Assembly: GCA_028876035.1 (NCBI GenBank) | Contig: JAGWTK010000250.1 | Span: 1-6,053, forward strand | Source of the DNA: Bacteroidota bacterium | Lineage (GTDB): Bacteria; Bacteroidota; Bacteroidia; Chitinophagales; Chitinophagaceae | Length of the DNA stretch: 6,053 nt | Direction: 5' to 3' | Part shown: in pieces, positions 1 through 4,840 of the stretch | Position numbering within the stretch: position 1 is the stretch's first letter | How the letters are laid out: each line of letters begins with the position of its first letter | Notes under the pieces: generated by a model | Told to the model about the DNA's origin: nothing | The model's input: only the letters and a program-made list of their open reading frames with translations | The model's database searches: none | Made by a program: the position numbers and the translations under genes

Positions 1-327
1 ACCAGCTCCTACCACCGCACCCTTGGCGGTGTGGCTCCAGCCTTTTTTCTTAGCTGCCTGCGAACTGGTCGTACTCATTTCACCGCCCCCGGATTGGGTG
101 GCTGCGGCGCTGCTGCGTGTATTTTTTTCCACGGTTTTTGCCCTGGCAGTTGCCAGCGAATCATTGATGCGCTGCATCGAGTCCACGGCTTTTTGCTTTG
201 CCAGGACAAGATTCAAAGAGTCAATTGTTTGTTGTCGTGCTTTTTGTGCAGCTGCCTGTTTTTCGGCGCTGTCGTTACAGGCCATGAAAAGACCCGCTGC
301 TACAAGGATGGCTACTAATGATTTCAT
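1..327 (-). CDS. Putative lipoprotein with C-terminal glycine-zipper start (3' end beyond window)
   Basis: The reading frame opens at an ATG at 325-327 and stays open for 109 codons to the left edge, so the C-terminus is missing. Residues 1-17 (MKSLVAILVAAGLFMAC) form a short lipoprotein signal with a hydrophobic core and a lipidation cysteine at C17; the -3 residue is F rather than the usual L, so the lipobox is slightly non-canonical. Residues 21-68 are rich in A, K, Q, D and E and are probably helical or coiled coil. Residues 70-95 are a low-complexity S/T/A/G linker, followed by KKKGWSHTAKGAVVGAG, which resembles the entry into a YMGG-like glycine-zipper domain as seen in small envelope proteins of Bacteroidota. 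A membrane-anchored envelope role is inferred; the specific function is unknown. No Shine-Dalgarno sequence precedes the start. A 17-bp palindrome lies 15 bp upstream (342-358). Confidence 0.85.
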   Translation of the reverse strand, partial: MKSLVAILVAAGLFMACNDSAEKQAAAQKARQQTIDSLNLVLAKQKAVDSMQRINDSLATARAKTVEKNTRSSAAATQSGGGEMSTTSSQAAKKKGWSHTAKGAVVGAG

Positions 328-341
328 AGTCGTGTGTTTTA

Positions 342-358
342 TGTTCAAATGCTGAACA
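342..358. promoter_or_regulatory. 17-bp palindrome upstream of the lipoprotein start
   Basis: TGTTCA at 342-347 and TGAACA at 353-358 are perfect inverted 6-bp arms around AATGC. The element lies 15 bp upstream of the lipoprotein start codon at 327, in the right place for an operator or a 5'-leader hairpin on the minus-strand transcript. No convincing TAnnTTTG promoter element was found near it, so its role is inference. Confidence 0.35.
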
Positions 359-470
359 CACTTGTTACAAAACCGTGCCGGAATACCAGGAAATCGCTGA
401 TGTGAGAATGACTTAGTTAGCAACTGGTCAGCCGAATGATTGCGTTAAAAAATAAATAAGATGTAAGATA

Positions 471-501
471 TGGTAAGACATGACGAATGGCCGTCTTGCC
501 A
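471..501. other. Imperfect hairpin in the gap between lipoprotein gene and IS
   Basis: TGGTAAGAC (471-479) can pair with GTCTTGCCA (493-501) over 9 bp including one G-T wobble, with a 13-nt loop. On the minus strand the hairpin is followed by an A/T-rich stretch with a run of T at about 446-451, some 20 nt further on, too distant for a clean intrinsic terminator. It may be a weak transcription-end element for the upstream minus-strand genes. Apart from this hairpin and the palindrome at 342-358, the 328-505 gap shows nothing I can name. Confidence 0.25.
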
Positions 502-505
502 AACC

Positions 506-531
506 ATTTTTAGATTTTTAGATTTTTTGAT
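506..531. repeat. Left half of a degenerate 8-bp tandem repeat (ATTTTTAG)
   Basis: Units are ATTTTTAG at 506-513, ATTTTTAG at 514-521 and ATTTTTTG at 522-529, then AT at 530-531 that begins the next unit. The array is broken here by the insertion sequence and resumes at 1923. Positions 522-531 (ATTTTTTGAT) are also the left copy of the proposed 10-bp target duplication. Confidence 0.8.
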
Positions 532-549
532 CACTATTGTCCGGGTAAA
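532..549. repeat. IS left terminal inverted repeat (IRL)
   Basis: CACTATTGTCCGGGTAAA matches the reverse complement of the right end (CACTGTTGTCCGGGGAAA) at 16 of 18 positions. The two mismatches are at positions 5 and 15 of the repeat. The outer boundary is placed at 532 because that leaves matching 10-bp direct repeats on both sides. Confidence 0.88.
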
Positions 550-570
550 GTGTTTTGGAACAGGAAAAAA

Positions 571-593
571 GAGGCATTGCGGCCTCCTTTTTT
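571..593. terminator. Terminator-like hairpin between IS left end and transposase
   Basis: GAGGC (571-575) pairs with GCCTC (582-586) around a 6-nt loop, preceded by a run of A at 565-570 and followed by a run of T at 588-593. The structure would be a short intrinsic terminator on either strand. Lying inside the element upstream of the transposase, it could block transcripts entering from flanking DNA, a known strategy of insertion sequences to limit transposase expression. Stem length is modest, so function is inferred. Confidence 0.5.
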
Positions 594-606
594 ATGCCTA
601 GTTTCA
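576..606 (+). promoter_or_regulatory. Candidate transposase promoter (Bacteroidota type)
   Basis: ATTG at 576-579 and TAGTTTCA at 599-606 are separated by 19 bp, matching the spacing of the Bacteroidota promoter (TTTG about 19-21 bp before TAnnTTTG). The -7 element matches only 4 of the 6 fixed bases, so this is a weak match. If used, transcription would start near 612 and the leader would be under 20 nt, too short to include the ATGCCT arm at 594-599 that could hide the start codon. Confidence 0.25.
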
Positions 607-630
607 TTTTACCACAAACAAAAAAGGCAT
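594..630 (+). promoter_or_regulatory. Possible start-codon-sequestering hairpin in the transposase leader
   Basis: ATGCCT at 594-599 is the reverse complement of AGGCAT at 625-630, which contains the first two bases of the transposase ATG (629-631). A second AGGCAT copy lies at 572-577, so the middle arm can pair upstream or downstream but not both. In a transcript read in from outside the element, the downstream pairing would mask translation initiation. The stem is only 6 bp with a 25-nt loop. Confidence 0.3.
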
Positions 631-1840
631 GAATAAAAGTAGCTTTTTTTCCGGACAGCCATTATTGGGTCAGATATTAAAATTGATTCCGGAACACATT
701 TTTAGGCAAGTGGTTAAGGAACATGACAGCGACCGGTATTATAAGAAGTTCAGGACGTACGAGCATTTTGTTACAATGTTATATAGTTGCATGCATGACT
801 GTACCTCGCTACGTGAGTTGGTAACGGGTATGCAGGCACATTACAACAAACTTGGCCATTTGGATGTGGCCTGCGTCCCTCGCAGAAGCACCCTTTCCGA
901 TGCTAATAATAGCCGGGATGCCAGGTTTTTTGAGTCATTGTTTTTTAAGCTACATCAATATTTGTTTGGCGTTTTACCGGACAGCCTGAAGGGTAAAAGT
1001 CCTGCTGAGCGGATTTTTTTAATGGATTCTACTACTATTAGTTTGTTTTCAGACATCATGCGAGGGGCAGGTATGTATGGAGCAGATGGCAGAAAAAAAG
1101 GGGGAGCGAAGGCTCATGTTCTACTCAAAATGAACAACCTTATGCCTGAGATAGTTTTCATTACCGATGCAAAGGAAAATGACCGCATTTTCATGAACCA
1201 CATTGATTTACCCAAGGGAGCAATCCTGGTTTTTGACCGCGGGTACGAGACATTCAGTCAATGGGATGAATGGACCCAAAAAGGTATAACATGGGTGACG
1301 ATGTTAAAAGCTAAAAACTTCTACAACGTCCTGGCAGATCGACCGGTAAAAGAATCAGAAGAGCAAAAAGGGGTATTAAGCGACAGTGAGATTATGCTGG
1401 GCCGGGGGACAAAAAATACCACCAAAATCATCCGGGCGCGACTGGTAACTTACGTAGATTTTAAAACTGGAGATGTATTCGAGTTTCTTACCAACAACTT
1501 TCGCTTTTCTCCAAGCACCATCGCTGCATTCTACAAAAAGCGATGGGCTATAGAATCGTTCTTTAAGCAATACAAGCAAAATAATCCGGTAAAATACTTT
1601 CTGGGAGACAGCATAAATGCGATAAAAATCCAACTATGGGTCGCATTTATAAAAGAACTCTTAGTGAGATATATCAAAGACCAGCTCAAACGCAAATGGT
1701 CCTATGCTAATCTTTCATCGATGATTCGTCATCATTTAATGAACTATATCAATCTATTCGCATTCCTTAACGACCCTGACAGAACGTTAATAAAACTTCT
1801 GGAACCAAACAAAACTCAGCTTTACCTTTTCCCAACCTAA
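629..1840 (+). CDS. IS4-family DDE transposase
   Basis: This 403-residue protein should catalyse cut-and-paste movement of the surrounding element by binding its terminal repeats and cleaving with an RNase H-fold DDE core. The N-terminus (about 1-110; key stretch SSFFSGQPLLGQILKLIPEH) looks like the DUF4372 domain common at the front of such transposases; the rest is a DDE_Tnp_1-type core. Visible catalytic residues are D133 in FLMDSTTISLF, D203 in LVFDRGYE, and E309 within YKKRWAIESFFKQYK (302-316), which fits the IS4 signature Y-x2-R-x3-E-x6-K exactly (Y302, R305, E309, K316). Length is normal and there is no frameshift or internal stop. The ATG at 629 gives the expected domain start; no Shine-Dalgarno sequence is present. 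Expression may be limited by the hairpins at 571-593 and 594-630. The family call is firm; current activity is inferred. Confidence 0.95.
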   Translation: MNKSSFFSGQPLLGQILKLIPEHIFRQVVKEHDSDRYYKKFRTYEHFVTMLYSCMHDCTSLRELVTGMQAHYNKLGHLDVACVPRRSTLSDANNSRDARFFESLFFKLHQYLFGVLPDSLKGKSPAERIFLMDSTTISLFSDIMRGAGMYGADGRKKGGAKAHVLLKMNNLMPEIVFITDAKENDRIFMNHIDLPKGAILVFDRGYETFSQWDEWTQKGITWVTMLKAKNFYNVLADRPVKESEEQKGVLSDSEIMLGRGTKNTTKIIRARLVTYVDFKTGDVFEFLTNNFRFSPSTIAAFYKKRWAIESFFKQYKQNNPVKYFLGDSINAIKIQLWVAFIKELLVRYIKDQLKRKWSYANLSSMIRHHLMNYINLFAFLNDPDRTLIKLLEPNKTQLYLFPT

Positions 1841-1897
1841 CCCCATGCTAAACCAAATTGTACTCATTAAACAGAAAAACAAGCAAAAACAATCATT

Positions 1898-1923
1898 TCA
1901 CTGTTTTCCCCGGACAACAGTGA
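1898..1923. terminator. Palindrome overlapping the IS right end, possible transposase terminator
   Basis: TCACTGTT (1898-1905) is perfectly inverted as AACAGTGA (1916-1923) around a 10-nt loop. It overlaps the right terminal repeat and is followed on the plus strand by T-rich sequence (ATTTCTTGATTTTT). It may stop the transposase transcript at the element's edge, or give the right end a hairpin form when single-stranded. The left end has only a 4-bp counterpart (CACT 532-535 with AGTG 549-552). Confidence 0.4.
1905..1922. repeat. IS right terminal inverted repeat (IRR)
   Basis: TTTCCCCGGACAACAGTG is the right-end partner of 532-549 (16 of 18 positions match in reverse complement). The base after it begins ATTTCTTGAT, the right copy of the proposed target duplication. 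Confidence 0.88.
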
Positions 1924-1954
1924 TTTCTTGATTTTTAGATTTTTCGATTTCGGC
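1923..1954. repeat. Right half of the 8-bp tandem repeat interrupted by the IS
   Basis: Units are ATTTCTTG at 1923-1930, ATTTTTAG at 1931-1938, ATTTTTCG at 1939-1946 and a decayed ATTTCGGC at 1947-1954. Positions 1923-1932 are the right copy of the proposed 10-bp target duplication. Deleting the element with one 10-bp copy joins the two halves in the same 8-bp register, giving an original array of about five to six units. Confidence 0.78.
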
Positions 1955-1990
1955 CCTTCCTCCATTGCGGACACGCCACCCTGTTACAAA

Positions 1991-2024
1991 CAAGACCAGT
2001 CTTGGTACTTTGTACTTAGTACAT
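1991..2024. repeat. Small hairpin plus 7-bp tandem repeat (nGTACTT) after the oxidase gene
   Basis: Three 7-bp units follow one another: GGTACTT (2004-2010), TGTACTT (2011-2017) and AGTACAT (2018-2024). They end two bases from the alditol oxidase stop codon (2027-2029, minus strand). Just beyond, CAAGA (1991-1995) pairs with TCTTG (2000-2004) around CCAG. Because GTAC is itself a palindrome, the unit can also fold (TGTAC-TTA-GTACA at 2011-2023). It could shape the 3' end of the oxidase mRNA, but it has no terminal T run on that strand and its function is unknown. Confidence 0.55.
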
Positions 2025-2026
2025 CG

Positions 2027-3370
2027 CTACGCACTGAAAATATACTTATCCAGGAATCCATTCCTGAACTTCCCAAGCGGATCGTACTCCATCACCATTT
2101 TTCTGAATGCCGGAAGTTTCGGGTATAAAGAGGCTAAGTGCACGGGTGACATCGTAAACAGTTTTCCCCAATGCGGTTTGGCATGATAGGGTGCCAGTGC
2201 TTGCTCAATTAACGGCAGTATTTTCTTTACAGCTTCCCATTCCTGTTTCCACGTAAAATGCAGCGCGATGGAGGGCGTTTTATAACATGGACTCATCCAG
2301 AAATGATCGGCAGCAATGCTTCGTATTTCCGAGATGAATAAATGTGGACCGGTAACAGCGCCGAGTTTAGCAATCGCCTGGATGGCTTTCACTGCATGCT
2401 CACGGGGAACAAAGTATTCGCTCTGCAATTCTACACCACTGCTGGGGGTGAAGCCCATTTTAAAATGCGGTAATCGTTCATACCAATTGCCCGGCACACC
2501 CATTTGTTCGGTGCAGTTTTCTGCGGGAGAAGATGCGATTGGATGCAGGTTGCGGGTGGCCGCTTTCGCCCCGTAAAAATCATTGCCGGATGGAATGGTC
2601 GCCTCACGTGCTGTTGATTTTATCCATACTTCGTTGATCGTATTGCTTTGCCAGTCGGTAAACAGGCTCACACTGTAACCAGCCGACATGATGGCTTCAA
2701 AGTTATTGTACAATTCCCCGACAGGCAGTTGCTCAAAAACATGCTGTGTTACCTGGTACGTGGGTTGCAGATCGAGTGTAACCGCACTGATGACGCCGAT
2801 TGCCCCAAGTCCTACAACGGCTGCATTGAATTGCTCGCCGTCTTTCTCTTTTGAAAGTACGGTGATGCTGCCGTCCGCTTTTACAAACTCCAGCGCGCGC
2901 ACCGCCGTAGCCAGGTTGCCATTGTTCATGCCCGACCCATGGGTGGCCGTGGTACAGGCGCCGGCCACAGAAATATGCGGCAGGGAAGCGAGGTTGTGCA
3001 AAGCAAAACCCTGGTCTTGCAACAGCGGACAAAGCTGCCCATAGTTCATCCCTGCTTCCAGCGTAACGGTTTTGTTGCCTGCATCGATCGACCGCAGTTT
3101 ATTCATTTGCTTCAGCGACACAAAACAATACTTGCTGTCGGCAATGGTATTGAAACAATGCCTTGTGCCCAACACTTTCAACTTCGGATGCTGCTTTACC
3201 ACCGACGCCAGTGCTTCGGCATCGGCCGGTTCATACATTGTTGATGTGCTGTACTCGAGGTTACCCGCCCAGTTTTTCAGTTTCTCTCCCGGCATCATAT
3301 TAATTAAAGGCGATAAAAACGGTGCACTCATGAGTGTTGAAGATAGTTTGAGGAAACGACGCTTATCCAT
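2027..3370 (-). CDS. aldO: FAD-dependent alditol oxidase, AldO/xylitol oxidase type, with Tat-like signal
   Basis: This 447-residue flavoprotein belongs to the vanillyl-alcohol oxidase (PCMH FAD-binding) superfamily, D-arabinono-lactone/alditol oxidase branch. It should oxidise the terminal alcohol of polyols such as xylitol or sorbitol to the aldose, passing electrons to oxygen to give H2O2. The FAD domain covers roughly 35-205 (NWAGN, GTRHCFN, NLASLPHISVAGACTTATHGSG), the substrate domain the remainder. Compared with Streptomyces AldO as I remember it, the residue that binds FAD covalently is H71, and active-site residues correspond to S129, E348 and R350 (SEIRSIAAD), T373 (HFTW) and K403 (KPHWGKLF); all are present. 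Residues 1-26 start DKRRFLKLSS, a KR-type variant of the Tat motif, then a weakly hydrophobic stretch, implying export of the folded holoenzyme. AldO (about 418 aa) lacks this leader. The true substrate cannot be read from sequence. A 9-bp repeat array ends one base before the ATG. Confidence 0.87.
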   Translation of the reverse strand: MDKRRFLKLSSTLMSAPFLSPLINMMPGEKLKNWAGNLEYSTSTMYEPADAEALASVVKQHPKLKVLGTRHCFNTIADSKYCFVSLKQMNKLRSIDAGNKTVTLEAGMNYGQLCPLLQDQGFALHNLASLPHISVAGACTTATHGSGMNNGNLATAVRALEFVKADGSITVLSKEKDGEQFNAAVVGLGAIGVISAVTLDLQPTYQVTQHVFEQLPVGELYNNFEAIMSAGYSVSLFTDWQSNTINEVWIKSTAREATIPSGNDFYGAKAATRNLHPIASSPAENCTEQMGVPGNWYERLPHFKMGFTPSSGVELQSEYFVPREHAVKAIQAIAKLGAVTGPHLFISEIRSIAADHFWMSPCYKTPSIALHFTWKQEWEAVKKILPLIEQALAPYHAKPHWGKLFTMSPVHLASLYPKLPAFRKMVMEYDPLGKFRNGFLDKYIFSA

Positions 3371-3371
3371 A

Positions 3372-3407
3372 ATGTGACAAATGCGATAGATGTGATAAAT
3401 GTGCTAA
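3372..3407. repeat. Four-unit 9-bp tandem repeat immediately upstream of the oxidase start
   Basis: On the plus strand the units are ATGTGACAA (3372-3380), ATGCGATAG (3381-3389), ATGTGATAA (3390-3398) and ATGTGCTAA (3399-3407), consensus ATGTGATAA. On the coding strand the array reads as TTATCACAT-like units ending one base before the oxidase ATG at 3370, so it occupies the place of the ribosome-binding region. Changes in copy number would alter the leader in 9-nt steps. The other 200 bp of this gap (to 3610) contain no TAnnTTTG element I could find on the minus strand. Confidence 0.75.
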
Positions 3408-3539
3408 TTCGTCTGTCCATCAAGTGTTCACTATGTAGCAAGGCTTAATAAATCCGAATTGAAATTGTTCGATTCATTTACAACTTACCGATTTTTATTG
3501 TCATCATCGAACCATACCCTTTACCTCTCACCTTTTATA

Positions 3540-3564
3540 GGCCTGCCTGCCAATTGGTAGGGCC
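3540..3564. repeat. Imperfect palindrome downstream of anmK
   Basis: GGCC (3540-3543) pairs with GGCC (3561-3564), extended by T-A, a G-T wobble and two C-G pairs (3544-3547 with 3556-3559, G3560 bulged), loop 3548-3555. It lies about 47 bp past the anmK stop on the minus strand. No T run follows on that strand, so it is not a standard intrinsic terminator; it could protect the mRNA 3' end or be a dispersed palindromic repeat. Confidence 0.4.
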
Positions 3565-3570
3565 GCACAC

Positions 3571-3610
3571 AAAAGAACTTTTAAACTCTTAAACCCTTAA
3601 ACTTTTCAAC
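3571..3610. repeat. 8-bp tandem repeat (nnTTAAAC) abutting the anmK stop
   Basis: Units are AAAAGAAC (3571-3578, decayed), TTTTAAAC (3579-3586), TCTTAAAC (3587-3594), CCTTAAAC (3595-3602) and TTTTCAAC (3603-3610). The last unit touches the anmK stop codon (TTA at 3611-3613, read as TAA on the minus strand). The unit differs in sequence from the three other short arrays in the window but has similar length, A/T bias and intergenic placement. Confidence 0.72.
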
Positions 3611-4711
3611 TTAAGTAGTTCCCAACCACAACGCACCATTAATGGAATTCCGGGCCGCACCCGTTACGGAAGCCAGTACATTGTATTCTTCGCGCCAGCG
3701 CAATACGCCGATCAGGGCCATTACCAATGCCTCTTTGTAATTGACCAGTGCGGCATCCGGAACGACTACTGTTACACCCAATGGTTCGAGTTGTTTGCGG
3801 ATTGCCTCAACAAGGAAGGTGTTGAATGCGCCACCGCCGGTAACCAGCATGGTAGCTGTGGTTGGTGTTGTTCGTATTCTTTCCATCAATGGTTGTGTAG
3901 CCTGCTGAACCTGGAAACTGATATGCGCAACATAGGTTGCAAGCGCATCGGGAACGGTCAAACCTTTGCCGGAGATCAAAGGAAAAACAGTTGCGGTGCC
4001 AAACTCATTGGCCAAAGATTTCGGTGCAGGCAGGCGGTAATATTCCAGACCATTTAGTTGTTGCAGCAGTTCTTCATTGACGGTGCCGCTTGCCGCCAAC
4101 TTGCCGGCATCGTCATAAGGCTGGCCCACCTGGTTAGCGAATAAATTGAGGACGCGGTTGGCCGGACAAATATCAAATGCTACAGGCTGTTCGCCGAGGT
4201 TGAGTGAAATATTGGCGATACCGCCGAGATTAAGCAATAATGGATACCCAACTAACAATAGTTTTTCTCCAATCGGCACGATCGGCGCGCCCTGTCCGCC
4301 CAGCGCCAGATCCACTGCCCGCAGATCACTCACCACCGGCAGCCCGGTGACCGCTGCAATCGTAGCACCATCGCCCAGTTGAGCCGTAGTCCGTTGAGCG
4401 GGCAGGTGAAAGGTAGTATGGCCGTGGGAAGCGACGAGGTCTACCTTATGTTCAAGATGCTGTGCATGTATAAATTCATTCACCGTGTCCCCCACCCAAC
4501 GACCATAGGCTGTATGCAGCAACTGGTAGTCGCGCGCCGGAAGGTTTACAGCATCCGAGAGCTTTTCTGTCCATTCCTGAGAATATGGCGCACAATGGGT
4601 ATTCAATATTTCATAGCTCCATTTTCCGGCCGTGGCATGCAGGTGTGTATATACCATGTCAAGCCCATCCAGCGAACTTCCGCTCATCAGTCCTATCGCC
4701 TTGTATACCAT
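3611..4711 (-). CDS. anmK: Anhydro-N-acetylmuramic acid kinase AnmK
   Basis: AnmK uses ATP and water to open and phosphorylate 1,6-anhydro-MurNAc, giving MurNAc-6-phosphate, a cytoplasmic step of cell-wall recycling. The start is set at the ATG at 4711 (MVYKAIGLMSGSSLDGLD), giving 366 residues, normal for the family; the frame stays open to 4822 but the extra 37 residues carry no family sequence and would eat into the divergent promoter region. Motifs in order: phosphate-binding GLMSGSSLDGLD (7-18), SHGHT (95-99), QLGDGATIA (111-119), SDLRAVDLALGGQGAPIVP (128-146, with D129 and D134, one expected to be the catalytic base), NLGGIANIS (about 161-169), FDICPAN (179-185), YDDAG (199-203) and TGGGAFN (291-297). 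FDICPAN replaces the FDTGPGN usual in Proteobacteria, a variation I associate with Bacteroidota. It is followed on the same strand, after 240 bp, by the oxidase gene, and is divergent from upp. Confidence 0.95.
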   Translation of the reverse strand: MVYKAIGLMSGSSLDGLDMVYTHLHATAGKWSYEILNTHCAPYSQEWTEKLSDAVNLPARDYQLLHTAYGRWVGDTVNEFIHAQHLEHKVDLVASHGHTTFHLPAQRTTAQLGDGATIAAVTGLPVVSDLRAVDLALGGQGAPIVPIGEKLLLVGYPLLLNLGGIANISLNLGEQPVAFDICPANRVLNLFANQVGQPYDDAGKLAASGTVNEELLQQLNGLEYYRLPAPKSLANEFGTATVFPLISGKGLTVPDALATYVAHISFQVQQATQPLMERIRTTPTTATMLVTGGGAFNTFLVEAIRKQLEPLGVTVVVPDAALVNYKEALVMALIGVLRWREEYNVLASVTGAARNSINGALWLGTT

Positions 4712-4747
4712 ACCCGAATTTGATTTTATAGTTAGGGCCGCAGCAAC

Positions 4748-4755
4748 TAGCTTTG
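4748..4755 (+). promoter_or_regulatory. Candidate -7 promoter element for upp
   Basis: TAGCTTTG matches the Bacteroidota -7 consensus TAnnTTTG at every fixed base and lies 85 bp upstream of the upp ATG, between two divergent genes. A TTTG at 4719-4722 could act as the -33 element, but the 25-bp spacing exceeds the usual 19-21 bp. Transcription would begin near 4762, leaving a leader of about 80 nt. Confidence 0.45.
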
Positions 4756-4840
4756 AGGCAGCAAAATACGGATTAAATTGGCTGGTACATTGGGTTGAGC
4801 CGGCCCGCCAAACGCGCATCACCTAAAACAGTTTCCCACT

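Larger units (their letters stand above)
532..1922 (+). mobile_element. Complete IS4-family insertion sequence, 1391 bp
   Basis: The element is bounded by 18-bp terminal inverted repeats (532-549 and 1905-1922, 16 of 18 identical), carries one intact 403-aa DDE transposase on the plus strand, and is flanked by a near-perfect 10-bp direct repeat (ATTTTTTGAT at 522-531, ATTTCTTGAT at 1923-1932, 9 of 10). A duplication of about 10 bp lies within the range known for IS4-family subgroups. One mismatch between the copies suggests drift after insertion, or reflects the repetitive target. Nothing looks broken, so the element may be mobile. It sits between the alditol oxidase 3' end and the lipoprotein 5' end, interrupts no gene, and is visibly more A/T-rich than the genes to its right. 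The exact subgroup was not determined. Confidence 0.9.

Noticed and set aside
23..355. Two plus-strand open frames over the first 355 bases
   Set aside because: They overlap the minus-strand lipoprotein frame, which has a proper lipoprotein signal, charged helical region and glycine-rich end; the plus frames are cysteine- and phenylalanine-rich shadows without recognisable features.
506..1954. The direct repeats around the IS as a composite transposon, integron or CRISPR-like array
   Set aside because: Units are 8 bp with no unique spacers, there is one transposase and no cargo, and the repeats are explained by an interrupted tandem array plus target duplication.
2316..3377. Several plus-strand frames of 66-118 codons opposite the oxidase gene
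   Set aside because: They are antisense shadows of a well-supported 447-residue enzyme and contain no recognisable motif.
3540..3564. Intrinsic terminator for anmK
   Set aside because: The hairpin is imperfect and on the minus strand is followed by TATAAAAGG rather than a T run; kept only as a palindrome.
4712..4822. Upstream extension of anmK giving a 403-residue protein from the ATG at 4822
   Set aside because: The extra 37 residues show no AnmK family sequence, while the ATG at 4711 places the GLMSGSSLDGLD motif at the normal distance from the start and leaves room for divergent promoters.
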